Of a DNA stretch of 64,000 nucleotides, positions 52,902 to 61,340 are shown piece after piece. Location: positions 310,001 to 374,000 of the forward strand of contig JAUCFP010000006.1 in NCBI GenBank assembly GCA_030348385.1, in the 5' to 3' direction. The translations under genes were made by a program, and so were the position numbers. Numbering within the stretch: position 1 is the first letter of the stretch; the number at the start of each line of letters is the position of its first letter. This DNA comes from Cytobacillus sp. NJ13. GTDB lineage: Bacteria; Bacillota; Bacilli; Bacillales; Cytobacillaceae. Below the pieces are notes generated by a model that was given only the letters and a program-made list of their open reading frames with translations, had not been told where the DNA came from and ran no database searches.

Positions 52902-54092
52902 ATGGCAGTTAAGAATATCGGAATTATTATGAACGGTGTGACCGGAAGGATGGGAACCAATCAGCATTTAGTGAGATCTATCGTGGCAATCCGCGAGCAA
53001 GGCGGGGTGGAGCTTGCGAATGGGGATGTTATTATGCCGGACCCCATTCTTGTTGGAAGAAACAAAGATAAACTGCAATCGCTTGCTGAAAAGCACAATA
53101 TAAGCCGATGGAGTACAGACCTGGATGAGTGCCTGGCTGATCCGCATAATGTGATCTATTTTGATTCTCAAACCACCGTCCGAAGGGCGGATGCCATTCG
53201 GAAAGCAATAAAAGCTGGAAAGCACATTTACTGTGAAAAACCAACTGCCGCAAGTTTGGAAGAATCTATTGAACTTGCCAAGCTCGCTTACGAGGCTGGC
53301 GTGAAAAATGGAGTAGTTCAGGATAAATTATTCCTGCCTGGACTATTAAAATTAAAAAGACTGATAGATTCTGGTTTTTTCGGCAAAATCCTATCCGTTC
53401 AAATGGAATTTGGCTACTGGGTATTTGAAGGAGACTGGCAGGCCGGACAGCGTCCATCATGGAATTACCGGAAGGAAGATGGAGGCGGGATTATTGTTGA
53501 TATGTTTGCCCATTGGCGATATGTCCTTGATAACTTATTTGGAAATGTAGAATCTGTTTCCTGCCTGGGTAAAACCCATATTCCTAAACGGGTCGATGAG
53601 AAAGGCAATACGTATGTATGCACGGCCGATGATGCTGCATATGCAACATTTGAGCTCGAAGGCGGCATTATTGCACAGGTGAATTCTTCCTGGACTGTCC
53701 GGGTTAATCGGGAAGATTTATTAACGATACAAGTAGATGGCACTCACGGAAGCGCAGTAGCCGGTTTAAGAGATTGCAAGATTCAGCATCGCATCAATAC
53801 ACCAAAGCCTGTCTGGAATCCTGACATTGAGAATCCTTTTGCATTTACAGAACAATGGCAAACAGTTCCGGATAACCAGGTTTTTGATAATGGCTTCAAG
53901 GTCCAGTGGGAGCTGTTTTTAAAGCATATTGCAGCCGGCGAACCGTTTCCTTGGGATTTGCTCGAAGGTGCCAAAGGAACTCAGCTGGCTGAACTAGGGC
54001 TTAAATCGTGGGAGGAACGGCGCTGGATTGATGTACCGGAATTAAGCCTGGAGGTGAGAAAGAATGGTGAAGCAGTTAACTCTGCCAGATAA
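52902..54092 (+). CDS. Gfo/Idh/MocA-family oxidoreductase
   Basis: NAD(P)-dependent dehydrogenase of 396 residues. The Rossmann start is slightly unusual, GIIMNGVTGRMGTNQHLVRS. The catalytic-lysine motif HIYCEKPTAASLEE is near residue 108, and the C-terminal domain has KEDGGGIIVDMFAHWRYVLD with the catalytic His. AAGGAGG precedes ATG. It overlaps the DUF993 gene by 29 bases. In this operon it probably oxidises a sugar or sugar acid brought in by the TRAP system (inference). Confidence 0.85.
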   Translation: MAVKNIGIIMNGVTGRMGTNQHLVRSIVAIREQGGVELANGDVIMPDPILVGRNKDKLQSLAEKHNISRWSTDLDECLADPHNVIYFDSQTTVRRADAIRKAIKAGKHIYCEKPTAASLEESIELAKLAYEAGVKNGVVQDKLFLPGLLKLKRLIDSGFFGKILSVQMEFGYWVFEGDWQAGQRPSWNYRKEDGGGIIVDMFAHWRYVLDNLFGNVESVSCLGKTHIPKRVDEKGNTYVCTADDAAYATFELEGGIIAQVNSSWTVRVNREDLLTIQVDGTHGSAVAGLRDCKIQHRINTPKPVWNPDIENPFAFTEQWQTVPDNQVFDNGFKVQWELFLKHIAAGEPFPWDLLEGAKGTQLAELGLKSWEERRWIDVPELSLEVRKNGEAVNSAR

Positions 54093-55254
54093 AAACGGCA
54101 AGTCATATGAATATCACGCCGGGAATAATAAAGCTTTCATCCTGCCGGAAGGCCCTTTCAAAAGCAGGATCGCCTTTTCAGCTGCACATGTGGTTTGTGA
54201 TCCTCTTACAGATTCCGATCCCATTTTAAAGGCAAAGATCGACTGGGAAAACACTTTAGCATATCGAAGACATCTATGGTCTATGGGTCTCTCGGTGGCA
54301 GAGGCAATGGATACGGCCCAGCGCGGTATGGGTCTTAATTGGGAGCACGCAAAGGAGCTCATTCGCCGATCGGCTGCGGAGGCTAAAGCAGAAGGCGGCA
54401 GGATAGCATGCGGAGCCGGGACAGATCAGCTGCTCCCTGGCCCTTCCGTCACCTTAGCGGATGTTCAGGCTGCCTATGAGGAGCAATGCGAATTTGTAGA
54501 ACAGCATAACTCGCAAATCATCCTGATGGCAAGCAGGGCACTGGCAGATTGTGCTCAAGGCCCTGAGGATTATGAGAGGATTTATGCCAATATTCTAAGA
54601 CAGGTCTCTAATCCGGTTATCCTTCACTGGCTTGGCGACATGTTCGATCCATCCTTAAAAGGATACTGGGGCTACAAGAATCTGGATGATGCAATGGAGG
54701 TCTGTCTGAATGTCATTTGGGATAACAAAGACAAAGTCGACGGAATTAAAATTTCCCTTCTTGATGCTTCCCGTGAAATTGAAATGCGCAGGCTTCTTCC
54801 TCCAGGTGTAAAAATGTATACCGGCGATGATTTCAATTATCCTGAATTGATTAAAGGGGATGAACACGGATACAGCCATGCCTTCCTGGGGATTTTTGAC
54901 GCCATCGCACCAGCGGCAGCTGCAGCCCTGCATGCTCTGGATGAAGGTGACTATGAATCCTATTATGCCTTATTGGAAAAAACAGTCCCGCTGTCACGTC
55001 ATATTTTCCAGGCTCCAACTTATTCCTATAAAACAGGTATCGTCTTCATGGCATATTTAAACGGGCACCAATCCCATTTCCGCATGATTGGCGGGGCTGA
55101 GAGTGCAAGGTCAATCGTGCATCTGTCGGAACTGTTTGTATTGGCAGACAAGGCCGGACTGCTGTCGGACCCTGAGCTTGCTGCAGAAAGAATGAAGATG
55201 GTATTGAATTTAGCGGGGATCCGTCAGGAGGAGTATTCCAGTGGAAAACTATGA
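54064..55254 (+). CDS. DUF993 / dihydrodipicolinate synthase-like aldolase
   Basis: TIM-barrel protein of 396 residues in the DUF993 family, distantly like the DapA aldolases. Recognisable blocks: SRIAFSAAHVVCDPL, ACGAGTDQLLPGP, HWLGDMFDPSLKGYWG, DGIKISLLDASREIEMRR (strand with the putative Schiff-base Lys) and KMYTGDDFNYPELIKGDEHG. It probably cleaves a keto-acid intermediate made by the adjacent dehydrogenase and isomerase; the true reaction is unknown to me. GGAGGTGA precedes ATG. Overlaps both neighbours, so the three genes are one translationally coupled operon. Confidence 0.8.
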   Translation: MVKQLTLPDKNGKSYEYHAGNNKAFILPEGPFKSRIAFSAAHVVCDPLTDSDPILKAKIDWENTLAYRRHLWSMGLSVAEAMDTAQRGMGLNWEHAKELIRRSAAEAKAEGGRIACGAGTDQLLPGPSVTLADVQAAYEEQCEFVEQHNSQIILMASRALADCAQGPEDYERIYANILRQVSNPVILHWLGDMFDPSLKGYWGYKNLDDAMEVCLNVIWDNKDKVDGIKISLLDASREIEMRRLLPPGVKMYTGDDFNYPELIKGDEHGYSHAFLGIFDAIAPAAAAALHALDEGDYESYYALLEKTVPLSRHIFQAPTYSYKTGIVFMAYLNGHQSHFRMIGGAESARSIVHLSELFVLADKAGLLSDPELAAERMKMVLNLAGIRQEEYSSGKL

Positions 55255-56053
55255 GCGTCTTAGTCTGAATCAAATTACGACAGAGCAATGGAGTTTAAAA
55301 GAAGCCATCGAGGGATGCGCCCGGGCGGAAGTTCCCTGGATCGCCCCCTGGCGGCATAAGGTAGAGGAGTTGGGCTTAAGCACAAGCAAGCGGCTGATCA
55401 AGGATGCCGGATTAAAGGTTTCCAGTTTATGCAGAGGCGGCATGTTCCCGGCTGGAACTGCATCTGAGAGGCAAAAAAGAATTGACGATAATAAAAGAGC
55501 GGTGGAAGAAGCGGCCGAGCTGGGGACGGATGTTCTCGTTCTGGTCTGCGGGCCGTCTCCTGACCGGGACATTGTATCTGCCCGGCAAATGGTCGAGGAA
55601 GGAATCGCCCAGCTGGTTCCTTTCGCGGAATCGCATGGGGTGAAATTAGGAATCGAGCCGCTGCACCCTATGTATGCGGCGGAACGGTCGGTGGTCGTTT
55701 CAATGGACCTTGCTAACACTCTCGCGGAAGCATACAGGCCTGAACAGGTCGGAGTGGTTGTCGATGTCTTTCATGTATGGTGGGATCCGGACTTATATAA
55801 CCAGATCAGCCGGGCCAAAGGCCGAATCCTGGGCTTCCATGTTTCCGATTGGCTGGTCCCCACTCTAGATATGCTAAAGGGGCGGGGAATGATGGGCGAC
55901 GGTGTAATTGAAATCAGCCGCATCCGCAAGGCTGTAGAGAAAACAGGCTACTCCGGGCCTATTGAAGTGGAAATTTTCAATGATCAAATCTGGAGCCAGC
56001 CTGCCGATGATACATTAATTCAAATGAAAGAGAGCTACTTGAAGCACGTGTAG
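55241..56053 (+). CDS. Sugar phosphate isomerase/epimerase (third TIM barrel)
   Basis: Xylose-isomerase-like barrel of 270 residues. Ligand strands seen are LGIEPLHPMYAA (Glu), GVVVDVFHVWWDPD (Asp/His), ILGFHVSDW (His) and PIEVEIFNDQIW (Glu). The start is GTG, nine bases after AGGAGG, inside the end of the DUF993 gene. It completes the dehydrogenase, DUF993 and isomerase set. The isomerised compound is unknown; it differs clearly from the two barrels at 27-30 kb. Confidence 0.85.
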   Translation: MENYERLSLNQITTEQWSLKEAIEGCARAEVPWIAPWRHKVEELGLSTSKRLIKDAGLKVSSLCRGGMFPAGTASERQKRIDDNKRAVEEAAELGTDVLVLVCGPSPDRDIVSARQMVEEGIAQLVPFAESHGVKLGIEPLHPMYAAERSVVVSMDLANTLAEAYRPEQVGVVVDVFHVWWDPDLYNQISRAKGRILGFHVSDWLVPTLDMLKGRGMMGDGVIEISRIRKAVEKTGYSGPIEVEIFNDQIWSQPADDTLIQMKESYLKHV

Positions 56054-56177
56054 TAAAAAATGAAGCGACTATATTTGTAACGGGTTCGATTCAGTGGTAC
56101 AAAACTCAAATTAGCATACCAAATAAAAATATAAATAGCATAAATTTCGAACCAAATTTAGCAAAGAAAATAGCATT

Positions 56178-56211
56178 AAAAAGGCATCGGTCAGGAACCG
56201 ATGCCTTTTTT
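56178..56211. terminator. Bidirectional terminator
   Basis: AAAAAGGCATCGGT pairs perfectly with ACCGATGCCTTTTT around CAGGA. It ends the isomerase operon and the converging minus-strand gene. Confidence 0.9.
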
Positions 56212-56216
56212 AGACA

Positions 56217-56570
56217 TTACATTTGTTGTTTGTGCGGTGTTGCTACATTCGTTTTTTTGGTAAACGAAAATTTTATCAAGCCAATCACTAAAAATACCAT
56301 ACTGATAGCCCAAAGAGCTCCTGAGATGCCGAGTTGCAAAGATATTTCTTCGGATGCCATTGGATGGTTTGTGTCAAAACTGATTGCTTTTAAGGCTTGG
56401 CTAACTGCCCAACTAAAGAAAACTAAATGTCCCAACACTAATCCATAAGCCATTCTATATGATTTACCTTTTTTCGAGAATAACAATATTAATACCACGA
56501 TAAATGAAATCCCCATAATGGTTGATAAACCACCTATTAACATACCCATCGTTTCTTGTTCCATTGGCAT
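56217..56570 (-). CDS. Small three-helix membrane protein, unknown
   Basis: A 117-residue membrane protein with three predicted helices, near residues 9-31, 43-61 and 81-103, and a short basic C-terminal tail. No family recognised. The ribosome site is weak (GAAG), and ATG 56570 or the next ATG two codons in (MEQETMG) may be used. It lies inside a segment bounded by inverted repeats, opposite in direction to the operon before it. AT-rich codon use differs a little from its neighbours, so transfer is plausible. Confidence 0.6.
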   Translation of the reverse strand: MPMEQETMGMLIGGLSTIMGISFIVVLILLFSKKGKSYRMAYGLVLGHLVFFSWAVSQALKAISFDTNHPMASEEISLQLGISGALWAISMVFLVIGLIKFSFTKKTNVATPHKQQM

Positions 56571-56783
56571 ATTTCTTCACTCCAAATAAAGTTCTTATTA
56601 CTTAATTTAACATAAAATGACAAAACCCCTTGTAAAATTAAAACAATCACCCATTTAGCTTCTGTTTTGACATGCTTTTCGAACATCGCCTGTTGGTCAA
56701 CAGTCACTTGTTATTTACTATGCTAATTTTCGTGCTATTTATGTTGAAAATTCCAAATAAACATTGATATATCAACAAATAAA

Positions 56784-56815
56784 GGGAGTCCAATTCATAT
56801 GCGAATTGGACTCCC
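56784..56815. terminator. Perfect hairpin in the 56.6-56.9 kb gap
   Basis: GGGAGTCCAATTC-ATATGC-GAATTGGACTCCC, a perfect 13-bp stem flanked by AAA and TTT. It is not next to a gene end on either strand, so it may end a transcript entering the repeat-bounded segment. The remaining 56571-56950 sequence has no gene. Confidence 0.6.
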
Positions 56816-56950
56816 ATTTCTATTGCTTTTTTCAATTTTGTACTCAACATCCGAACCCGTTACTATATTTGCCGCTTCTTTTTTGTGTGCGGAAATATGG
56901 TGCATTAAGCGGAAGAAGGTGATTAGCCAAGGGCTAATGGAATCAACGCT

Positions 56951-58831
56951 TCATCCAAACTTAAGATGATAATGAGCCAGTGCCATAAGGGGAAAAATAT
57001 ACCGATAGCTATGATAATGGATGTAGAAGCTTCCTGCCATGGCCTGCCCTTTTGGATAGGCTGTTGTCCAATCCTCTTTATTGATTGAATGGACCAGGTA
57101 ATGAATTCCTTTTTGGATTGCTTCTGTTGGCTGGTCCTCGGCTGCAATTAAAGCATCAAGCGCCCATGCCGTATCTGTTAAGGTACTTGCATTCAAAGGA
57201 ACATATGATTTTTCACTGTCGCTCAGGCAGGATTCCCCCCAGCCGCCATCCTCGTTTTGAATGCCCTTCAGCCAGTCAGCAGACTTTCGGATAGAATGAT
57301 GGTCTTTTGAAAGGCCAGACGCAATAAGCCCTGTTACGGCCGCCCACGTTCCATAAATATAGCAGACACCCCATCTTCCATACCATGATCCATTCTGTTC
57401 CTGGTTGTTCAACAGCCAGTTACTGGCGTTTTGAACAGAAGGGTCATGATCAGGCAGATTGGTATAGTTACCCAAAAACTCCAGCGTCCTCCCGGTCAGA
57501 TCGGCAGAGGTTGGGTCTCCAAACATATATTCACCCTTTTCAATCGGCAGGAAGCCGAGCCATGGATTCTCGGTGTTTCTTTCAAAGGAAGGCCATCCGC
57601 CATCCTCATTCTGCATAGATAATAGCCACTGAATGCCCCGATCCCAAGATTCCTCATTGACTGAACTATCCTGTACATTTCTGGCGATCGATCTTAACGA
57701 AGCAGTTGTATCGTCTATATCGGGATTGCGGGTATTTACGTCCGAAAATCCCCATCCCCCCGGCAAAGCATTCGGATTATGAATGACCCAATCCCCAAAC
57801 TGATCATGCTGCCGCTTCAGCAAATAGGTATTTGCTTTCTTTACAGCAGGATCTTCTGGCGAAAGGCCGGCTAATTGAAGAGCGGCATTAATAAGAGAAG
57901 TATTCCAAACACCGGCGTTAGCATATTGCATATGAGGGAGACCATCGATATCAGTCCTGAGCGATTTCAGCCCCGCTACCGCATTTTTTATAATGGGATC
58001 GTCTTTGGAATGACCAAGAGACAGGAGCGCAAAGATCATTAAAAAGGTTGAGCTGAAATAACTATAGAATGTTCCATCTGGTTCAATCCGCTCAAGCATA
58101 TATTTTTTTGCCCGGTCAATAGCCAATGAGTGAAACTTTTCAGGCAGCCCTAAAAGATCTTCAACACCTTCTTTGATGAATGATAATAATGACCGGTATT
58201 CCGGCTGGATACCCCATGGTATTTCTCCTGACCTTGTTAAAAGTAAATCTGAAAGGTCAGGGCTATTTTTCGTTTTAATGCTGAACTTCTTCTCTGCCAG
58301 AATCAAAATCGGAGCCAGATTTACACGCCCATACACGGAAAACTGATAAAAGTTAAATGGGAAGGAAAGAGGCAGAAGCATAATCTCCACAGGAATCGGA
58401 AAGGATTCAGGCCATTGATATTGCCCCGTAGAGGAAAGCATAATTTTCGTAAAAACATTCACGCTCTCCATACCGCCATGCTCCAGTATAAATTTCCTGG
58501 CAGCTTTCATTCTGGAATCTTCCTTCTGAATATAGCCCGAATACAAGAGCCCGTAATAAGCCTCCAAAGTGGCAGTTGCATTTCCATCCGTTTCATCCTC
58601 GAAAATCTTCCAGGCGCCATTTTCCTCTTGCTTGCGTAGGATCCTTGCTGCCAGCCCTTGTATTAAATTTTCATCATGTATCTCCAGTGTCCTTAATAAA
58701 ATGATCATATAAGCATCTGTTGAAATGCCAGTTTCAAATGGATAATTCCAGGAGCCATAAGGAGACTGTTCTTTTCTTAATAGGGTGATGAGATCGTTCA
58801 TGCCGGAAACCGTATCAGTCATTTCATGCAC
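56951..58831 (-). CDS. sqhC: Sporulenol synthase / squalene-hopene cyclase family
   Basis: Triterpene cyclase of 626 residues (B. subtilis SqhC 632), which cyclises tetraprenyl-beta-curcumene to sporulenol, or squalene-like substrates, on the inner membrane face. The acid motif is DIDDT near residue 378. QW repeats are seen as QEENGAWKIF, QNEDGGWPSF, QEQNGSWYGRW and QNEDGGWGES. GAGAGGA precedes ATG at about six bases. Divergent from the DUF2515 gene, with 71 bases between them. Intact. Which substrate it uses depends on whether a tetraprenyl-curcumene synthase exists elsewhere. Confidence 0.9.
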   Translation of the reverse strand: MHEMTDTVSGMNDLITLLRKEQSPYGSWNYPFETGISTDAYMIILLRTLEIHDENLIQGLAARILRKQEENGAWKIFEDETDGNATATLEAYYGLLYSGYIQKEDSRMKAARKFILEHGGMESVNVFTKIMLSSTGQYQWPESFPIPVEIMLLPLSFPFNFYQFSVYGRVNLAPILILAEKKFSIKTKNSPDLSDLLLTRSGEIPWGIQPEYRSLLSFIKEGVEDLLGLPEKFHSLAIDRAKKYMLERIEPDGTFYSYFSSTFLMIFALLSLGHSKDDPIIKNAVAGLKSLRTDIDGLPHMQYANAGVWNTSLINAALQLAGLSPEDPAVKKANTYLLKRQHDQFGDWVIHNPNALPGGWGFSDVNTRNPDIDDTTASLRSIARNVQDSSVNEESWDRGIQWLLSMQNEDGGWPSFERNTENPWLGFLPIEKGEYMFGDPTSADLTGRTLEFLGNYTNLPDHDPSVQNASNWLLNNQEQNGSWYGRWGVCYIYGTWAAVTGLIASGLSKDHHSIRKSADWLKGIQNEDGGWGESCLSDSEKSYVPLNASTLTDTAWALDALIAAEDQPTEAIQKGIHYLVHSINKEDWTTAYPKGQAMAGSFYIHYHSYRYIFPLMALAHYHLKFG

Positions 58832-58902
58832 ATTCCTCTCAAGTAAAATGGATCCTTTAGATACATATTCATCTGGCTGAAAGAGAATTCATGGAGGAGG
58901 GG

Positions 58903-60030
58903 ATGCTCATCTTTTTTCAAAGGAAACAAGGGAAGTCCCCGATGGGCTGGTTAAAGGAAGAATTAAAGAAAAGGACAGGGACTCAAAAATCAATTCATCT
59001 TTCAGAAGAGGAGAAGGGGATTCTCGGCCATATTAAACGGGAGACAATGGGCTGGAATCTGAATAATGTCACCAGGACAAAAGCCTATCTTGATTTCTAC
59101 CGGCAGCGTCCGGAAATCCACTGGGCCTTTTTGGGACATATGGTTTCCCGCAATGGCGGCTGGAATATGACCGATTTAAAAGGAGAGATTCTGGCCCGGT
59201 TATTACCGGATCGCGAAAAACATTCCTTCTTTTCCTTTCTGGAAAGAGGGAATTGGCTAATCTTTCAGGATGCCTATCCGCAATTTTTGATTTACCGGGA
59301 AAGCCTGAAAAGAAATAAGCCATTATTTTTCCTGTTTCCGTTCTTTAATGTTTCGGTCTTCATGGAGACGGTCTGGAGCTGTTTTTGGAAAAAGCCCGAT
59401 CCTTACCTTCTCACCATTGCCCTTATCATAAATGAACAAAGCTATTTAGAAAAAAGGGTGATTCAAAATCCGCTATATAAACAAGAGGTTTTTCATAAGC
59501 TTGAATTTAAGCTGCAGGAGCTTCTGTCCTTGAATCACATCCTTTTTCCTTATGAAAAGAATGGTGTTACCCATATGAAGGGCCAGACATTGAATCATTT
59601 TGAATCGCTTCATGAACGGATCTTATTAGGGAAAAAACTGTATGATGTCCTGTTTAAGGATAAAGAGGTGCTTGCCTTAACGGAACAATGGGCATATGCT
59701 CGCCCCCATACGGGTTCAAGGAAGGATTATTGGCCGCATATTTTCAATGATGTCCATGAAGGAATGCCAGGCGAGCAATATCAGTTTCAATTAAAATCAT
59801 GCCAGCTGAGGCCGGGGGGAAGACGGATTTTTAGCCCAAGCCTTGAAATGGCCTGGAAAAATGTGAGCCAGCCTGAAGCCGAACCAGGGGATTGGTTTAG
59901 AGATTTTCACGTCATGGAGTATTTTCTGGAGTTAGACGATATGATCAATGGGGAGATCCAGCATGCATACTGTAAAACACTTGAAAGACTCGAGCTCGCA
60001 GCCCTTGCCAAAAAAGCCGTCTGGAATTAG
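58903..60030 (+). CDS. DUF2515 family protein (YppC-like)
   Basis: Cytoplasmic or membrane-associated protein of 375 residues in the Bacillaceae DUF2515 family, whose function is not known. Conserved-looking segments: NNVTRTKAYLDFYRQRPEIHWAFLGHMVSRNGGWNMTDLKGE in pieces, then NWLIFQDAYPQFLIY, and a C-terminal PHTGSRKDYWPHIFND. ATG 58903 is five bases after GGAGG; an in-frame ATG at 58891 overlaps that site. It is divergent from the sporulenol synthase gene and overlaps the membrane-protein gene downstream by 68 bases. Confidence 0.75.
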   Translation: MLIFFQRKQGKSPMGWLKEELKKRTGTQKSIHLSEEEKGILGHIKRETMGWNLNNVTRTKAYLDFYRQRPEIHWAFLGHMVSRNGGWNMTDLKGEILARLLPDREKHSFFSFLERGNWLIFQDAYPQFLIYRESLKRNKPLFFLFPFFNVSVFMETVWSCFWKKPDPYLLTIALIINEQSYLEKRVIQNPLYKQEVFHKLEFKLQELLSLNHILFPYEKNGVTHMKGQTLNHFESLHERILLGKKLYDVLFKDKEVLALTEQWAYARPHTGSRKDYWPHIFNDVHEGMPGEQYQFQLKSCQLRPGGRRIFSPSLEMAWKNVSQPEAEPGDWFRDFHVMEYFLELDDMINGEIQHAYCKTLERLELAALAKKAVWN

Positions 60031-60409
60031 AAGGTATATGCCGGCCATGCTATTGGCATCGCTGTTAGGCACATACTTAGATCTGTATTTTATCGGGAAG
60101 GGAATGTACGACTTCCCGATCCGGCCATTCTCGGCCATTTTCTCAATCAATATTCTGTTCACCCTGGCAGTCCTTCCAATCTTTATGATCCTTTTATTAA
60201 AAATCATGCAAAGCCTGAATGGCTGGTTAAAATGGATATTTGTTTTGTCCATCAGTTTAGCAATGGCAGCCCTGGAAAAAGTGGCAGAGGGTATGGGAAT
60301 GTTTGTACATGCAGAAAACTGGCATCATCTTTATACCTTCGTCGGATACTGCCTATTTATCGGATTAATATCTGCGTTTCATGGATGGATGAATGGAAAG
60401 AAACAATAA
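59963..60409 (+). CDS. CBO0543-like four-helix membrane protein
   Basis: A 148-residue membrane protein. A polar N-terminus (~25 residues) precedes four hydrophobic segments near 28-42, 56-80, 89-107 and 120-140, with the motif LLGTYLDLYFIGKGMYDFPIR and AALEKVAEGMGMF typical of CBO0543-type proteins found in sporulating Firmicutes. ATG 59963 has GGGGAG nine bases upstream and lies inside the DUF2515 gene, so the two are probably coupled. Function unknown. Confidence 0.65.
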   Translation: MHTVKHLKDSSSQPLPKKPSGIRRYMPAMLLASLLGTYLDLYFIGKGMYDFPIRPFSAIFSINILFTLAVLPIFMILLLKIMQSLNGWLKWIFVLSISLAMAALEKVAEGMGMFVHAENWHHLYTFVGYCLFIGLISAFHGWMNGKKQ

Positions 60410-60420
60410 TCAAATTTTTA

Positions 60421-60447
60421 AAAGCCTATGTGGAAATAGGCTTTTTT
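60421..60447 (+). terminator. Terminator after the CBO0543-like gene
   Basis: AAAGCCTAT pairs with ATAGGCTTT, followed by T-rich sequence. Confidence 0.85.
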
Positions 60448-60644
60448 CTGTTTCGTTAATCAATTAATCCGCATCAACGTAAATTGGCATCGGAAAAAAA
60501 AGACAACTATTTGTCAGTTACAATACAAAAATTAGATTTATTAAAGAAAGTTAACACTCTATTAACAAATCGGTGAAGATCCAATTGTTCGACATTTTTT
60601 TAAAAATCACTTGATATAATGACAGTATTTTAAGAGGGAGGGAG

Positions 60645-60668
60645 ATGAAAACGGCTAAGTATTTTTAG
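60645..60668 (+). other. Seven-codon ORF with strong ribosome site
   Basis: GAGGGAGGGAG precedes an ATG encoding MKTAKYF. TATAAT at 60615-60620 would start transcription just before it. It may be a leader peptide for the small membrane protein 84 bases on. Otherwise 60448-60751 holds no gene. Confidence 0.3.
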
Positions 60669-60751
60669 TTTTAATACGATTTGACAAACCTCAGCAAGAA
60701 TTAACCCATCTATAAAGAAAAATTCACGTCAAAATCATTGGGGGAGGAATC

Positions 60752-60847
60752 ATGGCGGAGGTTTTACTTTATGTCGGTACATATATTTCCCTTACTTTTG
60801 CACTCGGCTGGCTAATTACGGTTGCTTTTAATCTGTTTTTAAAATGA
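60752..60847 (+). CDS. Very small single-pass membrane protein (31 aa)
   Basis: A 31-residue peptide, MAEVLLYVGTYISLTFALGW..., almost wholly one membrane helix ending in Lys. GGGGGAGGA lies at ideal distance from ATG. Peptides of this size and form are common in Bacillaceae, for example as sporulation or transporter-modulating proteins, but no family was recognised. It is followed by a second small ORF on the same strand after 87 bases. Confidence 0.55.
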   Translation: MAEVLLYVGTYISLTFALGWLITVAFNLFLK

Positions 60848-60934
60848 ACCCATCTTCTCACTCCCATAAACGATAGAGGGTTCTGCGGATTGTGCTCATT
60901 CTTCAAGCATCTTATAATCAGGGAGGTATAAGAT

Positions 60935-61087
60935 TTGTGGATTCTAACACTTTTTTTACATGACAAAGTCAAAATGTTTGAGTATGACAATAAAGAGGAA
61001 GCCAGAACGGAGTTTGAGAAAGCAAATGGATGTAAGATTCTTTCTGAGATCATACATTTCAGGGACTTTGAAAAAAGAGGAAATTAA
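60935..61087 (+). CDS. Small soluble hypothetical protein (50 aa)
   Basis: A 50-residue ORF starting at TTG, seven bases after GGGAGGT. It reads MWILTLFLHDKVKMFEYDNK..., then EEARTEFEKANGCKILSEI and ends FRDFEKRGN. The strand-strand-helix-strand pattern resembles small beta-alpha-beta proteins of Bacillus with a conserved aromatic edge. No family was recognised. It is upstream of a terminator and downstream of the 31-residue membrane peptide. Confidence 0.55.
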   Translation: MWILTLFLHDKVKMFEYDNKEEARTEFEKANGCKILSEIIHFRDFEKRGN

Positions 61088-61133
61088 ATCCCTAGGCATA
61101 TGAAGCAGAGGTGTAAATGGAGTTAATGATGCT

Positions 61134-61162
61134 AGACCTTCTTAACCGGAGGTCTTTTTTTA
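61134..61162 (+). terminator. Terminator after the two small ORFs
   Basis: AGACCT pairs with AGGTCT, followed by seven T. Confidence 0.75.
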
Positions 61163-61212
61163 TTGTTATCACTATATTTGCACAAACCTTTTTGTCTTTC
61201 GTTTGGAAATAA

Positions 61213-61279
61213 ATAAACATATTATAGGGATGTTTGTTTTGTGGTTGACTAAACTTAAACTTTGTTTTAATATGTTTAT
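61213..61279 (+). promoter_or_regulatory. Consensus sigma-A promoter overlapped by a perfect inverted repeat
   Basis: TTGACT (61245-61250), a 17-bp spacer and TAATAT (61268-61273). ATAAACATATTA (61213-61224) and its exact complement TAATATGTTTAT (61268-61279) lie before the -35 and over the -10, 43 bases apart. It is a likely operator for the DUF2087 regulator encoded next (autoregulation, inference). Confidence 0.7.
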
Positions 61280-61340
61280 CATAAAGCAAACAAAATGATA
61301 ATTTGTTTATTTTTATATTGATTAGGATGTGTTTTGGTTA

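Larger units (their letters stand above)
56065..56875. repeat. Inverted repeats bounding a small-gene segment
   Basis: 56065-56110 and the complement of 56831-56875 share GTAACGGGTTCG and, a few bases in, GTACAAAA, with weaker matches around them (about 45 bp). The motifs AATTAGCATA and ATAAATAGCA also occur in opposite orientation inside each end. The ~810-bp unit holds one membrane-protein gene and two strong terminators, with no transposase. It may be a non-autonomous mobile unit or an old insertion. Confidence 0.45.
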
